DNA of 64,000 bases, from NCBI GenBank assembly GCA_023128035.1, contig JAGMES010000002.1:15740-79739 (forward strand), in the 5' to 3' direction. The position numbers were made by a program, and so were the translations under genes. The stretch comes from Halanaerobiales bacterium. GTDB lineage: Bacteria > Bacillota_F > Halanaerobiia > DY22613. The notes beneath the pieces are model-generated. The model had not been told where the DNA came from and ran no database searches. It saw only the letters and a program-made list of their open reading frames with translations. Shown in pieces: positions 29,001 to 36,900 of the stretch. The first letter of the stretch is position 1; every line of letters begins with the position of its first letter.

Positions 29001-30880
29001 ATCGCAAAGATACTAATGACAATAAATATTTGTGTGCTTACTTTGTAGCAGAGGTTGAACTATCGGTTGGGGAGTTACGCTCCTATCTTAAAAAAGAATT
29101 GCCTGATTATATGATTCCATCATACTTTGTACAACTCGAAAAATTACCATTAACATCAAATGGTAAGGTTAATCGTAGAGCTTTACCCGAACCTGAGGGT
29201 AATTTGATTACAGATGTGTACGTAGCTCCACGCAATGAAGTTGAGGAAACTTTGGCGGAGATTTTCTCTAAAGTTTTGGGAGTAAAACAAGTTGGAATTG
29301 ATGATAATTACTTCGATCTTGGGGGAGATTCAATTAAAGCAATCAAGATTGTGGCAGATGCTAATCAGGCAAATCTAAATATTTCGGTAAAAGATCTCTT
29401 TAAGTATAAAACAATTTCTGAGTTATTAGATAATGTCGATTATGCTAAGAAGAGTAAAGAAATTTCACAAGAAGAAGTAGAAGGTGAAGTCTTATTGACT
29501 CCAATTCAACAATGGTTTTTTGATAAGAAATTGAGCCATCCACATTATTGGAATCAGAATAATCTATTCAAACTTAGAGATGATGTCAATTTAGAATTGT
29601 TAGAAAAGGTATTTAAGAAAATTATTGAACATCATGATGCTCTAAGAATGGGATATAAATTTGCAGAAGATAAAGTTTTACAGATTAATCGTAGAAATGA
29701 TGAGATTGATTTTAAACTACAAATGGTAGATTTGAGTGACGAGTGTTATCAAATTCAAAGTGAGCAGATCAAAAATATTTCTGAAGAGATTCAAGCAAAA
29801 TTGAATCTAGAGACTGATTTTTTGATTCAAGGAGTGATCTTTGATCTTGGGGAAAATGGAAAACGATTGTTTATCTCTATTCATCATCTGGTTATTGATG
29901 GAGTTTCGTGGAGAATTTTGTTAGAAGATATTGAATTTCTTTATAACTCTAATTTAGAGATGGAGTTACCCTTGAAAACCACATCTTATAAGGACTGGAG
30001 TAGAAAGTTAGTAGAGTTTGCTGAAAGGGAAGTTCTGAACATTGATTATTGGGAACAGATTGATCATACAAATATTCCATCTTTATCTATAACAAAAGTT
30101 GAAGAAAATCGTTTGAAAGATCATGACCGTAAATTATTTGAGTTAGATAAAGACAGGACAGATGAGTTGTTAACTAAGATTAATTGGGCTTATAATACTG
30201 AGATTAATGATATTTTGCTTACTGCTTTGACTCTTGCTTTATCAGAATCTACTAATACTGAGCATGTTTTTATTCTCTTAGAAGGTCATGGCAGGGAAGA
30301 GATGATTGAGGATGTGGTTATCACTAGAACAATTGGATGGTTTACGAGCATCTATCCAATATGTTTGAAAAAGGAAGATACTTTGGAGAAAACAATTGTT
30401 GAGGTGAAAGATCAGTTGCATCGATTGCCAAATAAAGGTCTATCTTTTGGAGTAGCAAGATATTTACAGAGAAATACAAGGTTACAAACTCTAAATCCGG
30501 AAATATCATTCAATTATCTTGGACAGATGGATGGAATAGTTAGTATGGATACTGAACAATCAGAAGATGTAGGTTTGTTGTCAATTGCCGGGGAAGAGGC
30601 TTGCTCTTGTATTCAGGGTGATAATCTTCATGCAACTTTATTAGATATTACAGGTATGGTGGTTAACGGAAAATTGCAGATGGGCTTTAACTATAATCAT
30701 CGTTATATAACAGAGGAATGGATGGATGAATTTGTATCAAATTATCAAGAGAATCTGATTGAAGTTATCGAACATTGTTTAAGAAAAGATGAGCAAAGAT
30801 TTACAGTATCAGACTTAGATATGGAAGACATTTGGGATGACGAAGATCTTGAAATGATTTCTGATCTGTATGATTTATAG
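17015..30880 (+). CDS. Nonribosomal peptide synthetase, modules 1-4 (C-A-T x4, terminal E)
   Basis: 4621 residues, ATG behind AAAGGGG. Domain order: C-A-T, C-A-T, C-A-T, C-A-T-E. Carrier serines are at residues 1009, 2038, 3077 (LGGHS) and 4106 (LGGDS, the form found before epimerases). All four A domains have the A3 (YTSGSTGxPKG) and A10 (NGKxN/DxK/R) motifs; pockets suggest aromatic-like?, Tyr, Val and a Val-like residue. The E domain (residues ~4155-4600; HHLVIDG, EGHGREE, RTIGWFTSIYP, FNYLGQ) makes residue 4 D-configured. The first C domain is of the D-accepting type (SPLQEGMLYH, HHIVYDGWS), odd for an initiating protein. The acidic C-terminus (EDIWDDEDLEMISDLYDL) is a plausible COM donor helix for the next protein. 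Three tandem in-frame TAG codons end the gene. It is the first gene of the NRPS operon. Confidence 0.95.
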   Translation: MAKKLKISKEDVQDILALSPLQEGMLYHYLKRPESDQYFVQLCLNLTGSINNDIFKKAWNYVVQTNEMLRTVFMWETFKNPIQVVLKKRDVEIQEYDFSDIENIAARTKRLNQVKEKDKNNKFQLESGSLFRIILCKLSQNNYEMIISYHHIVYDGWSNGIVLKEFFAVYDQFAKGQTSLKITKNSYKEFLKWVHNQNQNQQAQYWREYLQDFDSKTELPTYLKKESEIIIAENYLLNFPHDLTMRLKEFVKQQKITLSALFYASWAIFLERFNNKEDVVFGVTVSGRPTDVEKIEEMVGLFINTLPLRAKPNGSLILENFLQDISKALKEQQNYQCTPLVEIKSYSEIDAQSALFDSILVVENYPLDQKVNSKESALTLKSYSISEMTNFDLTVAINVFEKIEVNFSYNRDLFTKEMIGNYANYFVNILSEIIENPKLQISQIKMISKEEENLLLSGFNNTSVEYDQTKTIQQWFEEQVEKTPENIAVIFDEKELTYRELNKKANQLARVLRKKGVQRDDLVAIIAERSLEMIIGIIGILKAGGAYLPIAAEYPEKRIAYMLEDSKTKIVLTQKNLIKKLDFRGEIICLNDVQTSDDNNLEIINYSKDLAYEIYTSGSTGKPKGVLIEHKSILNYIHWRKHAYNYTSEDITLQLISFSFDGFGSNLYSSLLSGGTFILPKDNLDYYAIKDLIREKKITNMSIVPSMYQSILEVADSTDLSSLRFIVLAGEAAKKDLLELSEEKKLNIQFCNEYGPTENSVTTTSLLNMDVSNISLIGKPIYNNRVYILNKYNNLLPLTAAGELCISGVGLARGYHNNSELTEEKFVKNPFVDNPFGIILEERMYRTGDLAQWCADGNIKFLGRIDHQVKIRGYRIELGEIENQLVEHEEIEKVVVIDREDINHDKYLCAYFVSENDVKVNNLREYLGKVLPDYMVPKYFVKLDQILLTTNGKINKKSLPIPDIAIGGLNEYIEPSNEIEEKLVDIWKEILGVNSVGINDNFFELGGHSLKVTSFVSRVYKEFDIKIPLQLVFDSPTIKKLAEYISNAKKSLYKAIQPVEEREYYLVMNYPTSSAQKRLLILNQLDDNSTNYNTPGAMLIKGNLNLERFENTFKALIKRHESLRTSFEYVNAEAVQRIHKDVDIAFKIDYFKAKEADIEKCIEKFVKPFDLRKAPLLRVALVKLENQHLLLFDMHHIISDGTSMGVFVRDFVDLYRGKSLDELRIQYKDFAIWQNELLQSDQIKEQEKYWLECFDFGNEISQSNLPTDYLRPLLRNFEGEVLHFRIGKERKEKLDQMVSDQGVTLYMTLLAFFNIMLSNFNTTNRILVGTPITGREYPDLESIIGMFVNTLVMKNEPSGSKTFREFLVEVKENALKAYANQDYQFEMLVDKLDLARDMSKNPLFDTMFILQNTHLSEIQLEDLTFTPYEIKNKISKFDLSLNAVEVEDDILFDFEFCTKLFKRETIERLANYYKNIWDVVLENPEVKISEIEMISENEKYKLLYQFNDTTMEESKVKLLHQLFEEQVDKTPANIAVTFADTQMTYRELNQRANQLARLLIEKGIQKDDIVGLLIERSIEMIVGIMGVLKAGGAYLPIDPTYPEDRIQYMLNDSNVQIVLTQSHFEDERMYSNDSSNLENVVKPDDLAYVIYTSGSTGKPKGVMIEHLNVVNTIYWRKNEYYLNADDRVLQLFSYSFDGFVTSFFTPIVSGAEVILLNEDDAKDVLAIKEVIVTKKVTHFIAVPSLYSAILECILAKEAKSLRIITLAGEKVPKKLIVESRKLNPDLELVNEYGPTENSVATTILRNMQLEEKVTIGSPVANTRVYILNSYQKLLPINVPGEICISGGGLSRGYLNRADLTKEKFIDHPFIPGERIYKTGDLARWLPNGKIEFLGRIDHQVKIRGFRIEIEEIEAQLLKHKDVQEVIVIDKEDDQNNQYLAAYIVAGCEIGVDELREFLAHSLPNYMIPTYFTQLEKMPLTPNGKIDRKALPEPTQSCEREYVAPENDVEEKLAVIWSDVLGVQKVGVYDNFFDLGGHSLKATFLIAKVYKFFGVELSLKEIFKTTILREQALLITNTEKKKYLSIDKLAENDSYPPGCYPVSSAQMRLYILDQLDEDSTTYNMPGAFRIEGNLNQESLENVFKELINRHESLRTSFVTIDGEVYQKVHQDVDFNICYLKASENKLEELIEDFIKPFDLSKAPLLRVGVLKSGDQQILIIDLHHIISDGFSMGIIFKEFSHLYENLKLPELKIQYKDFAVWQNRFLLSDEMIKQQTYWLERFNEEIPLLSLPTDFVRPPIKSFIGDRIIFEADNNLRKQLKKLESSNQTTLYIVLLASYSILLSKYAGQNEVILGSPLAGRQHVDLENVVGMFVNTLAMRNKITGDQTFIEFLEQVKEDTFKAFENQDYQFEMLVDQLNLSKNMSRTPVFDVMFALQNGTDVELQMQDFKLVPYDFDFKVAKFDLTLNALEIDGKIRFDLEYCTKLFKRVTIEQMAEHFLKILREVTVNPEQKISEIELLLEDEKQKLLCEFNKTEVSYPEEKTICQFFEEQVEKNPDNIAVKFEDKHLTYRELNAKANQLARKLRNKGVSQNKVVGIQANRSLKMLVGVLAIVKAGGCYLPIDVDYPESRVKFMIEDSNVHILVIEKEIMESLSFAKEIINLGDEGLYSGDDSNLELINQPNDLIYIIYTSGSTGQPKGVMIEHKNVNRLISNSNMLIINEDERIMQTGSLAFDASTFEIWGSLLNGATLYLISKDDQLSADKFGKKLKDNQISMIWLTAPFFNQLVEEDLSIFSELKTLIVGGDALSVKHINLVRTKYPNLTIINGYGPTESTTFTTYFKIDKEYQENIPLGYPVSNTQVYILDENNQLQPVGVPGELVISGDGLARGYLNRPELTKEKFVQNPFVPGERMYKTGDLARWRRDGKLEFLGRIDHQVKIRGFRIEIGEIETYLLRHSEIKETVVVVKVDDNDNKYLVAYFVSDREISVSEIRTYMKEELPNYMIPSHFVQLEKLPLTSNGKVNRKVLPDVDGNIKVGTDYVAPTNEIEIKLAEIWSDILNIDRIGVNDNFFELGGHSLKATTLSSRISKEFKVAITLQRIFKEPTIRELAAYILEEEKSIYKRIEPIEEREYYPISSAQKRMFVINQFENQTTGYNIPGMMFIEGKFNRDRFEEAFSKVIERHESLRTSFESLNGEIVQIVHQDVDFEITYLTANENELEKIAFDFIKPFDLTQAPLIRVGVLTIKECHLLMIDMHHIISDGTSMGVLSKDFIKFYNGIEVPKLRVQYKDFANWQNEFFIEHIQKQEEYWLERLTEISVLDLPTDNQRPAEMSYEGERINFTLNDELTKQLKELAKRTGATLYMVLLAIYNVFLHKYTAQEDIIIGSPIAGRNHADLEDMIGMFVNTLALRNYPIKDKVFKEFLVEVKADTLETFENQDYPFEMLVDKLDLERDLSRNPIFDTLFVMQNINQIEAEIGDLRLIPFEFDNKISKFDLSLNVSERDKELEMGFEYRTKLFKEETIKRMAGHLINIIKQVVSNPEITLKEIEIISQEEKEEILTHFIGKNIDYPKDKTISELFEMQVERSKDQIAVVYEDQRLTYRELNEKSNQLARVLREKGVTKDQIVAIMSERSLEMIIGVMAIVKAGGAYLPIDLDYPEERVSYMLKDTDAKILLTQSDLIGQSYITDEQIDLSDQNLYTGECSNLEQINQSNDLIYIIYTSGSTGNPKGVMIKHINVNRLISNSNMLQINQNDRILQTGSLAFDASTFEIWGALLNGAGLYLTKKENILSPERFEVKMKEYQITKIWLTAPLFNQLLESNPAIFDELETLYVGGDALSPKHINDVRKMHKNLRVVNGYGPTESTTFTTFFNIDKEYTNIPIGIPVSNTKVYILDSSNKVQPIGVPGELCITGDGLARGYLNQPELTKEKFVENPLTSELMYRTGDLVRWLPNRNIEFIGRIDQQVKIRGFRIELGEIENYLLTHEMIKDTIVIDRKDTNDNKYLCAYFVAEVELSVGELRSYLKKELPDYMIPSYFVQLEKLPLTSNGKVNRRALPEPEGNLITDVYVAPRNEVEETLAEIFSKVLGVKQVGIDDNYFDLGGDSIKAIKIVADANQANLNISVKDLFKYKTISELLDNVDYAKKSKEISQEEVEGEVLLTPIQQWFFDKKLSHPHYWNQNNLFKLRDDVNLELLEKVFKKIIEHHDALRMGYKFAEDKVLQINRRNDEIDFKLQMVDLSDECYQIQSEQIKNISEEIQAKLNLETDFLIQGVIFDLGENGKRLFISIHHLVIDGVSWRILLEDIEFLYNSNLEMELPLKTTSYKDWSRKLVEFAEREVLNIDYWEQIDHTNIPSLSITKVEENRLKDHDRKLFELDKDRTDELLTKINWAYNTEINDILLTALTLALSESTNTEHVFILLEGHGREEMIEDVVITRTIGWFTSIYPICLKKEDTLEKTIVEVKDQLHRLPNKGLSFGVARYLQRNTRLQTLNPEISFNYLGQMDGIVSMDTEQSEDVGLLSIAGEEACSCIQGDNLHATLLDITGMVVNGKLQMGFNYNHRYITEEWMDEFVSNYQENLIEVIEHCLRKDEQRFTVSDLDMEDIWDDEDLEMISDLYDL
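17050..20150 (+). other. NRPS module 1: C-A-T, substrate unclear (aromatic-like pocket)
   Basis: Pocket residues in the GrsA frame read D-G-S-S-V-A-E-V-T-K. They share D, G, A, E, V and K with the Tyr code of module 2 but differ elsewhere, so an aromatic residue is a weak guess. The C domain is D-donor type with an intact HHIVYDG. Carrier Ser is at 1009. Confidence 0.75.
20190..23240 (+). other. NRPS module 2: C-A-T, Tyr
   Basis: Pocket D-G-T-I-T-A-E-V-A-K, identical to a published Tyr signature. The C domain is L-donor type (MHHIISDGTS). Carrier Ser is at 2038. Confidence 0.88.
23295..26350 (+). other. NRPS module 3: C-A-T, Val
   Basis: Pocket D-A-F-W-I-G-G-T-F-K, identical to a published Val signature. 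The A and T region is a near copy of module 10. C domain LHHIISDGFS; carrier Ser at 3077. Confidence 0.88.
26400..30820 (+). other. NRPS module 4: C-A-T-E, D-Val-like
   Basis: Pocket D-A-F-W-Y-G-G-T-F-K, one position from the Val code (Tyr at 299). An epimerization domain with all usual motifs ends the module. Carrier Ser at 4106 in LGGDS. Val or a similar branched residue, delivered as the D form, is expected. Confidence 0.82.
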
Positions 30881-30924
30881 TTATAGTTATAGTTATATTT
30901 TTGAAGGTAGGAGGTTGAATAATT

Positions 30925-33900
30925 TTGGATAAGAATAAGATTGTAAAACTCGGGCCATTAACCCCTATGCAGAATGGTATGTTATTTTACAGCCTTTTAG
31001 ATGGACAAAGTACCAACTATTATGAACAGATGTGTATTTATTTAGATGGTGATATCGACTTAGATTATCTTAAAAAGGCTTGGCAGATGGTTATAGATCG
31101 ACATGAGGTATTTAGAACTAATTTTGTTTGGAAACAGGTTAAACAACCGGCTCAGCTTGTTTTAAAATCGAAAACTGCCGAGATTTATGAATATGATATC
31201 TCAGATTTAGAAAATGCTGAACAGCAAAATTTCATTTTACAATTTAAGAAAGAAGATTTAGAGAAGAGATTTGATTTTGAAAAGGGAAAACTAAATCGTC
31301 TTACTTTTATCAAATTATCACAAAAGAAAGTTTTTGTTTGCTGGACATTCCACCACATCCTTCTTGATGGGTGGAGTTGTCCGCTTGTATTGCAAGATTT
31401 TTTTGGTATCTATAATTGTTTAAAACATAAACTCCCTTTGCCAAAAGCACCAGCAGCGCAGTTTTCAGATTATCTAAAATGGTTAAGAACTAAAAATATG
31501 AAAACTGCTTTAAAATTCTGGTCAAACTATTTAAAAGATTTTGAGGAATCTACCCAATTACCATATGATTATAGAACAAAACAAAGTGAGATTATTAAGG
31601 AATCTTTGTTAAAAGAGATTGAATTTGACCAGCAAAAGACTAAAACAATTTATCAGTTTTGCAAAGATCATAATATAACTATAAATGCTTTGATTCAAAC
31701 TGCTTGGGGATTAATGCTTCAAAAGTATAATTATACTGATCAAAGCTGTTTTGGAATGACAGTTTCAGGAAGACCAGGAGATTTACAAAATGTTCAAGAA
31801 ATTGTTGGAATATTTATTAATACTATTCCGGTTTTAGTTAAAACAGAAGAAACTGACACAGTAAGAGAATTGTTAGAAAAAGTTAATAGCGATCTGGTTA
31901 ATATAAGAGATTATGAATACGTATCCCTGGCAGATATTCAGCAAAATGTGGATCATGTTGAATCATTATTTGATTCTTTAGTCGTCTTTGAAAATTATAT
32001 GGGAAGTTCATCAAAGGGTATGACTAATCAAGATTTTACTATTGAATTTGACTCAGTTTATGAATTGAGTAATTATGATTTTGTGATTACTGTAGGAGCT
32101 GACGAAAAAATTGTCATAAAATTAACATATAATAAAGAACTATTTAATCAAGATACTATCGCAAGAATTGGAAATTCCCTGACTTTATTAATCGATACTT
32201 TGATTGAAAAACCAGAACAACTTGTTAAAGAAATCTCAATCGTATCAGAAGAAGAGAAAAAAAGAATTTTAAATGAATTTAATAATAGCAAAGTAGAATA
32301 TCCTAATGATAAAAATATTCAGCAATTTTTTGAAGAACAAGTTTCTAAATCTCCGTCTGCTACTGCTTTAATCTATGATAATCAAAAAATGACTTATGAA
32401 GAGTTAAATTATAAATCAAACCAACTTGCAAGATTGCTCCGAAATAAAGGTGTAAAACCTAATCAAATAGTAGGGATCGTGATTGATCGTTCATTTGAAA
32501 TGATGATTGGAATTTTAGGTATTTTAAAAGCAGGTGGAGCGTATTTACCAATTGATCCTAATTATCCTATAGATAGAATCATGTATATGCTGGAAAATAG
32601 CCAAACAGAAATTTTATTAACAGAAAAAGATGTCATGGAAGAGATTAAGTTTGTAGGCGAGATGATAGATATTAAAAATAAAGTTTCTTATAATCAGGAT
32701 GGTTGCAATCTAGAATTGGTTAATCAGCCAAATGATCTTTTATATATCATCTATACATCTGGTTCAACGGGTAAACCAAAAGGTGTTATGATTGAACACC
32801 GCAATGTAGTTAGATTGTTATTTAATGATAAATTTCAATTTGATTTTTCAGAAAAAGATATTTGGACAATGTTCCACTCCTTCTGTTTTGATTTTTCGGT
32901 GTGGGAGATGTATGGAGCTTTATTATATGGCGGAAAATTAGTAATTATTCCAAAGGTTGTAGCTCAAGATACCAAAAAATATTTGCAAGTTTTGAAGGCT
33001 CAAAAAGTAACTGTTTTAAACCAGACCCCGACATCTTTTGATAATTTATCTAAAGAAGAGATGAGTTGTCCTGATAGTGAGCTTAAGATTAGGTATGTGA
33101 TTTTTGGTGGAGAAGCGTTAAAGCCAATTATGCTAAAAGATTGGCATGAGAAATATCCTGAGACTAAGCTTATAAATATGTTTGGAATCACCGAAACAAC
33201 TGTTCATGTAACTTATAAAGAGATTGGTGAATATGAGATTCAAAATAATATAAGTAATATTGGAAAACCAATTCCTACTTTGACAACTTATATTTTTGAC
33301 TCACATCAAAAACTGGTTCCAATAGGTGTTCCTGGTGAGATTTGTGTAGGTGGTGCAGGAGTTGCACGAGGTTATTTGAATCGTTTTGAACTGACTAATG
33401 AAAAATTTATTGAGAATCCTTATAAATCTGGAGAAAAAATTTATCGCTCAGGTGACTTAGCCAAATGGTTGCCATCTGGAGATATGGAGTATATGGGCAG
33501 GATTGATTTTCAGGTTAAGATTAGAGGATATCGAATTGAAATTGGTGAGATTGAAAATCAGTTATTGCGTCAAAAAATAAAAACTGATTCTGGAGAGATT
33601 GAAGTCAAAAATGCTGTTGTTATTCCGAATAAAGATTCTTCTAACCTAATTGGATATTTAGTTATAACTGGTGAAGTTTCAGTTGAAACTGTTAAGCAAC
33701 AAATTGCGAAGTTTTTGCCTGATTATATGATTCCTCATCATTTTGTCTTATTAGATGAAATGCCTTTAACTCCAAATGGTAAGATTGATCGCAAAGCATT
33801 GAAAGAATTTGCTGGTGATATCAGAGTCGCTACAGAGTATGTACCTGCGCAAAATGAGTTAGAAGAAAAAATCGCTGAAATTTGGTGTGATGTTTTAAAA

Positions 33901-36900
33901 GTCAATAAAGCAGGGATGAATGATAACTTCTTTGAACTTGGAGGTCACTCACTAAAGGCAACACAGGTTATATCAAGAATTTTGAAAGAAGCTAAAGTAG
34001 AGGTTCCTTTACGTCAACTTTTTGTATCACCAACTATTAAAGAATTGGTCAAATATATTGAGAAAGCTGAGCAGAGTGTTTATTCTTCGATTGAACCTGC
34101 AAAATTAAGAGACTATTATCCAGTTTCGTCAGCGCAAAAGCGATTATTTGTGTTAAATGAATTAGAAAATAATACTTCCTACAATATGCCAGATGTTATG
34201 CTTATTGAGGGAGATTTGGATTTTGAGCATATTGAAAAGGTATTTTTAGAATTAATTAAACGCCATGAATCTTTTAGAACATCATTTGAAATGATCAATG
34301 GTGAGGTTATTCAGAGAATTCATAGTGATATTCAGTTTAAAATTCAACATATGGAAGCTAGTGAAGAAGGACTTTCTAAGATTATTAAAGAATTTATCAG
34401 ACCATTTGATTTAAGTAAAGCACCATTATTGCGAGTTGGACTTATTAAAATGAAAGAAAAGTATGCACTTTTAACTGATGTACACCATATTATCTCTGAT
34501 GGAATCTCTACAAATATCTTAGTTAGTGAGTTTCTTCAACTTTATGCAAAGAATAATTTACCTAATTTAAAATTGCAATATAAAGATTATGCTGTTTGGG
34601 AAAGAGAGTTTATGGCTTCAGAAAAAATGCTTAAACAGGAGAATTACTGGTTAGAATTATTTAAAGATGAGATTCCTGTTTTGGAGCTACCAACTTTAAA
34701 TCCACGACCAGCGATTATGAGCTTTGAAGGTGATACTTATAACTTTAAGTTAAATAAAGATTTGACAGTTAAGCTTAACCAACTGATTAATGATACTGGA
34801 CTTACGCTGTATATGGCATTGTTAGTAGCATATCATTTGATGTTATCTAAATATTCGGGCCAGCCCGACATAGTAATCGGTTCACCAGTAGCTGGAAGAA
34901 GACACCCTGATTTAGAAAATGTAATCGGCATGTTCGTAAATACACTAGCTTTACGAAATACTTATCAAAAGAATCAAACTATAGCACAATTTTTAGAAGA
35001 AGTCAAAGAGAATACGATCAAAGCTTTTGAAAATCAAGATTATCAATTCGAGATGCTTGTAGACGGGCTACAATTACGCAGAGATTTGAGCCGTAACCCA
35101 CTTTTTGATGTGATGTTTGTTTTGCAAAATATTAATGATGTTGAAGTTTCGTTAGAAGATGTTCGCTTTACACAATACCACTTTGAAAATAAGGTGGCGA
35201 AATTTGATTTAACACTGATAGCATTTGAAACAGAAGATGAGATTTTGATGAATCTCGAATACAGTACCCACCTATTTTCAAGAGAAACTATTGAAAAGAT
35301 GGCAGTACATCTGATAAACATAATTTCTGAGATAGTGAAATCATCAGATAGTAAGATATCTGAGCTAAAAATGATTTCGGAAGAAGAAAAAAATGCACTT
35401 ATCTATGAGTTTAATCAAACTGCTACAGATTACCCTAAAGATAAGACTGTTCAAATGCTCTTTGAAGAACAGGCGGCAAGAATACCTGATCAGATTGCGA
35501 TTTGTTTTGATGAAGATTCTCTGACATATGGAGAATTAAATCAAAAAGCAAATCAACTGGCAAGAATATTAAGAAAACAGGGTGTAAAATCTGATGAGCT
35601 TGTAGCGATTATGGTTGATAGATCATTTGAGATGATTATTGGGATTTTGAGTGTTTTAAAAGCAGGTGGTGCATATGTTCCAATTGATCCAGAATATCCA
35701 ATGAGTCGGATTCAGTTTATGTTAGAAGATTGTAATGCAAAGTTTTTACTGAATAAGTCAGAGCTTTTAATGACTAAAAGTCCTCTTTGTGAAGAAGTTT
35801 ATTTCTTGGGAAATATTATTACTTTGGATGATCAAAAACATTATACTGGAGATGATTCAAACCTTGAAAATATTAACCAATCTGATGATTTAGCTTATGT
35901 GATTTATACATCAGGATCAACAGGAAAACCAAAAGGAGTTATGATTCAACATAGAGGTTTAACTAATTATATTTGTTGGGGTCAAAAGGTCTATATACAG
36001 GGTGAAAAGTGTGATTTTCCACTTTATTCGTCTCTATCTTTTGATTTAACAGTTACCTCAATCTATCTGCCTTTGACAACTGGAAATAAACTGTTGATAT
36101 ATGGTAAAGAAGATAAGGAACTATTGATTACTAAAATCATCAAAGAAAACAAAGTACAGATTATTAAGCTAACTCCTGCTCATTTAGAAATCATTAGAAA
36201 TTTAGATGTGTCTGATTCTAAAATTAAGAGAATGATTGTGGGAGGGGAAGAGCTTAAAAGAGAGTTGGCTTTAGATATTTATGAAAAGTTTAATGGTAGT
36301 ATCGAGATATACAATGAATATGGTCCAACAGAAACAGTAGTTGGTTGTATGATTTATAAATTTGACCCTCAGAATGATCAAAGAATTTCTGTGGCAATCG
36401 GTGTACCTGCTGATAATGTTCAGATTTATATTTTGGATAATAATCTTAATCCAACTTCTCAAGGTGTTCATGGAGAAATCTATATTTCGGGTGATGGTGT
36501 GGCCAGAGGATATTTGAATCGACCTGAATTGACAGTAGAAAGATTTATAGCAAATCCATTTATTGATAATCCTTCTGGGATTATCTTAGGAGAGAGGATG
36601 TACAAGACAGGTGATTTAGCTCGTCAACTTCCTAGTGGTAATCTAGAATTTTTGGGAAGAATAGATCATCAGGTCAAGATTCGGGGATTTAGAATAGAAT
36701 TAGGTGAGATTGAGACTGCTATTTTAAATCATGATCAAATTGATAAAGCAGTTGTTATAGATCATAATGATGATAATGGAAATAAATATCTGTGTGCATA
36801 TATTGTAGACAAAAGTGAGTTATCTGTTTTAGAGTTAAGAGAATATTTGGCTAAAAAGTTACCAGATTATATGATACCTACATACTTTATAACTCTAGAA

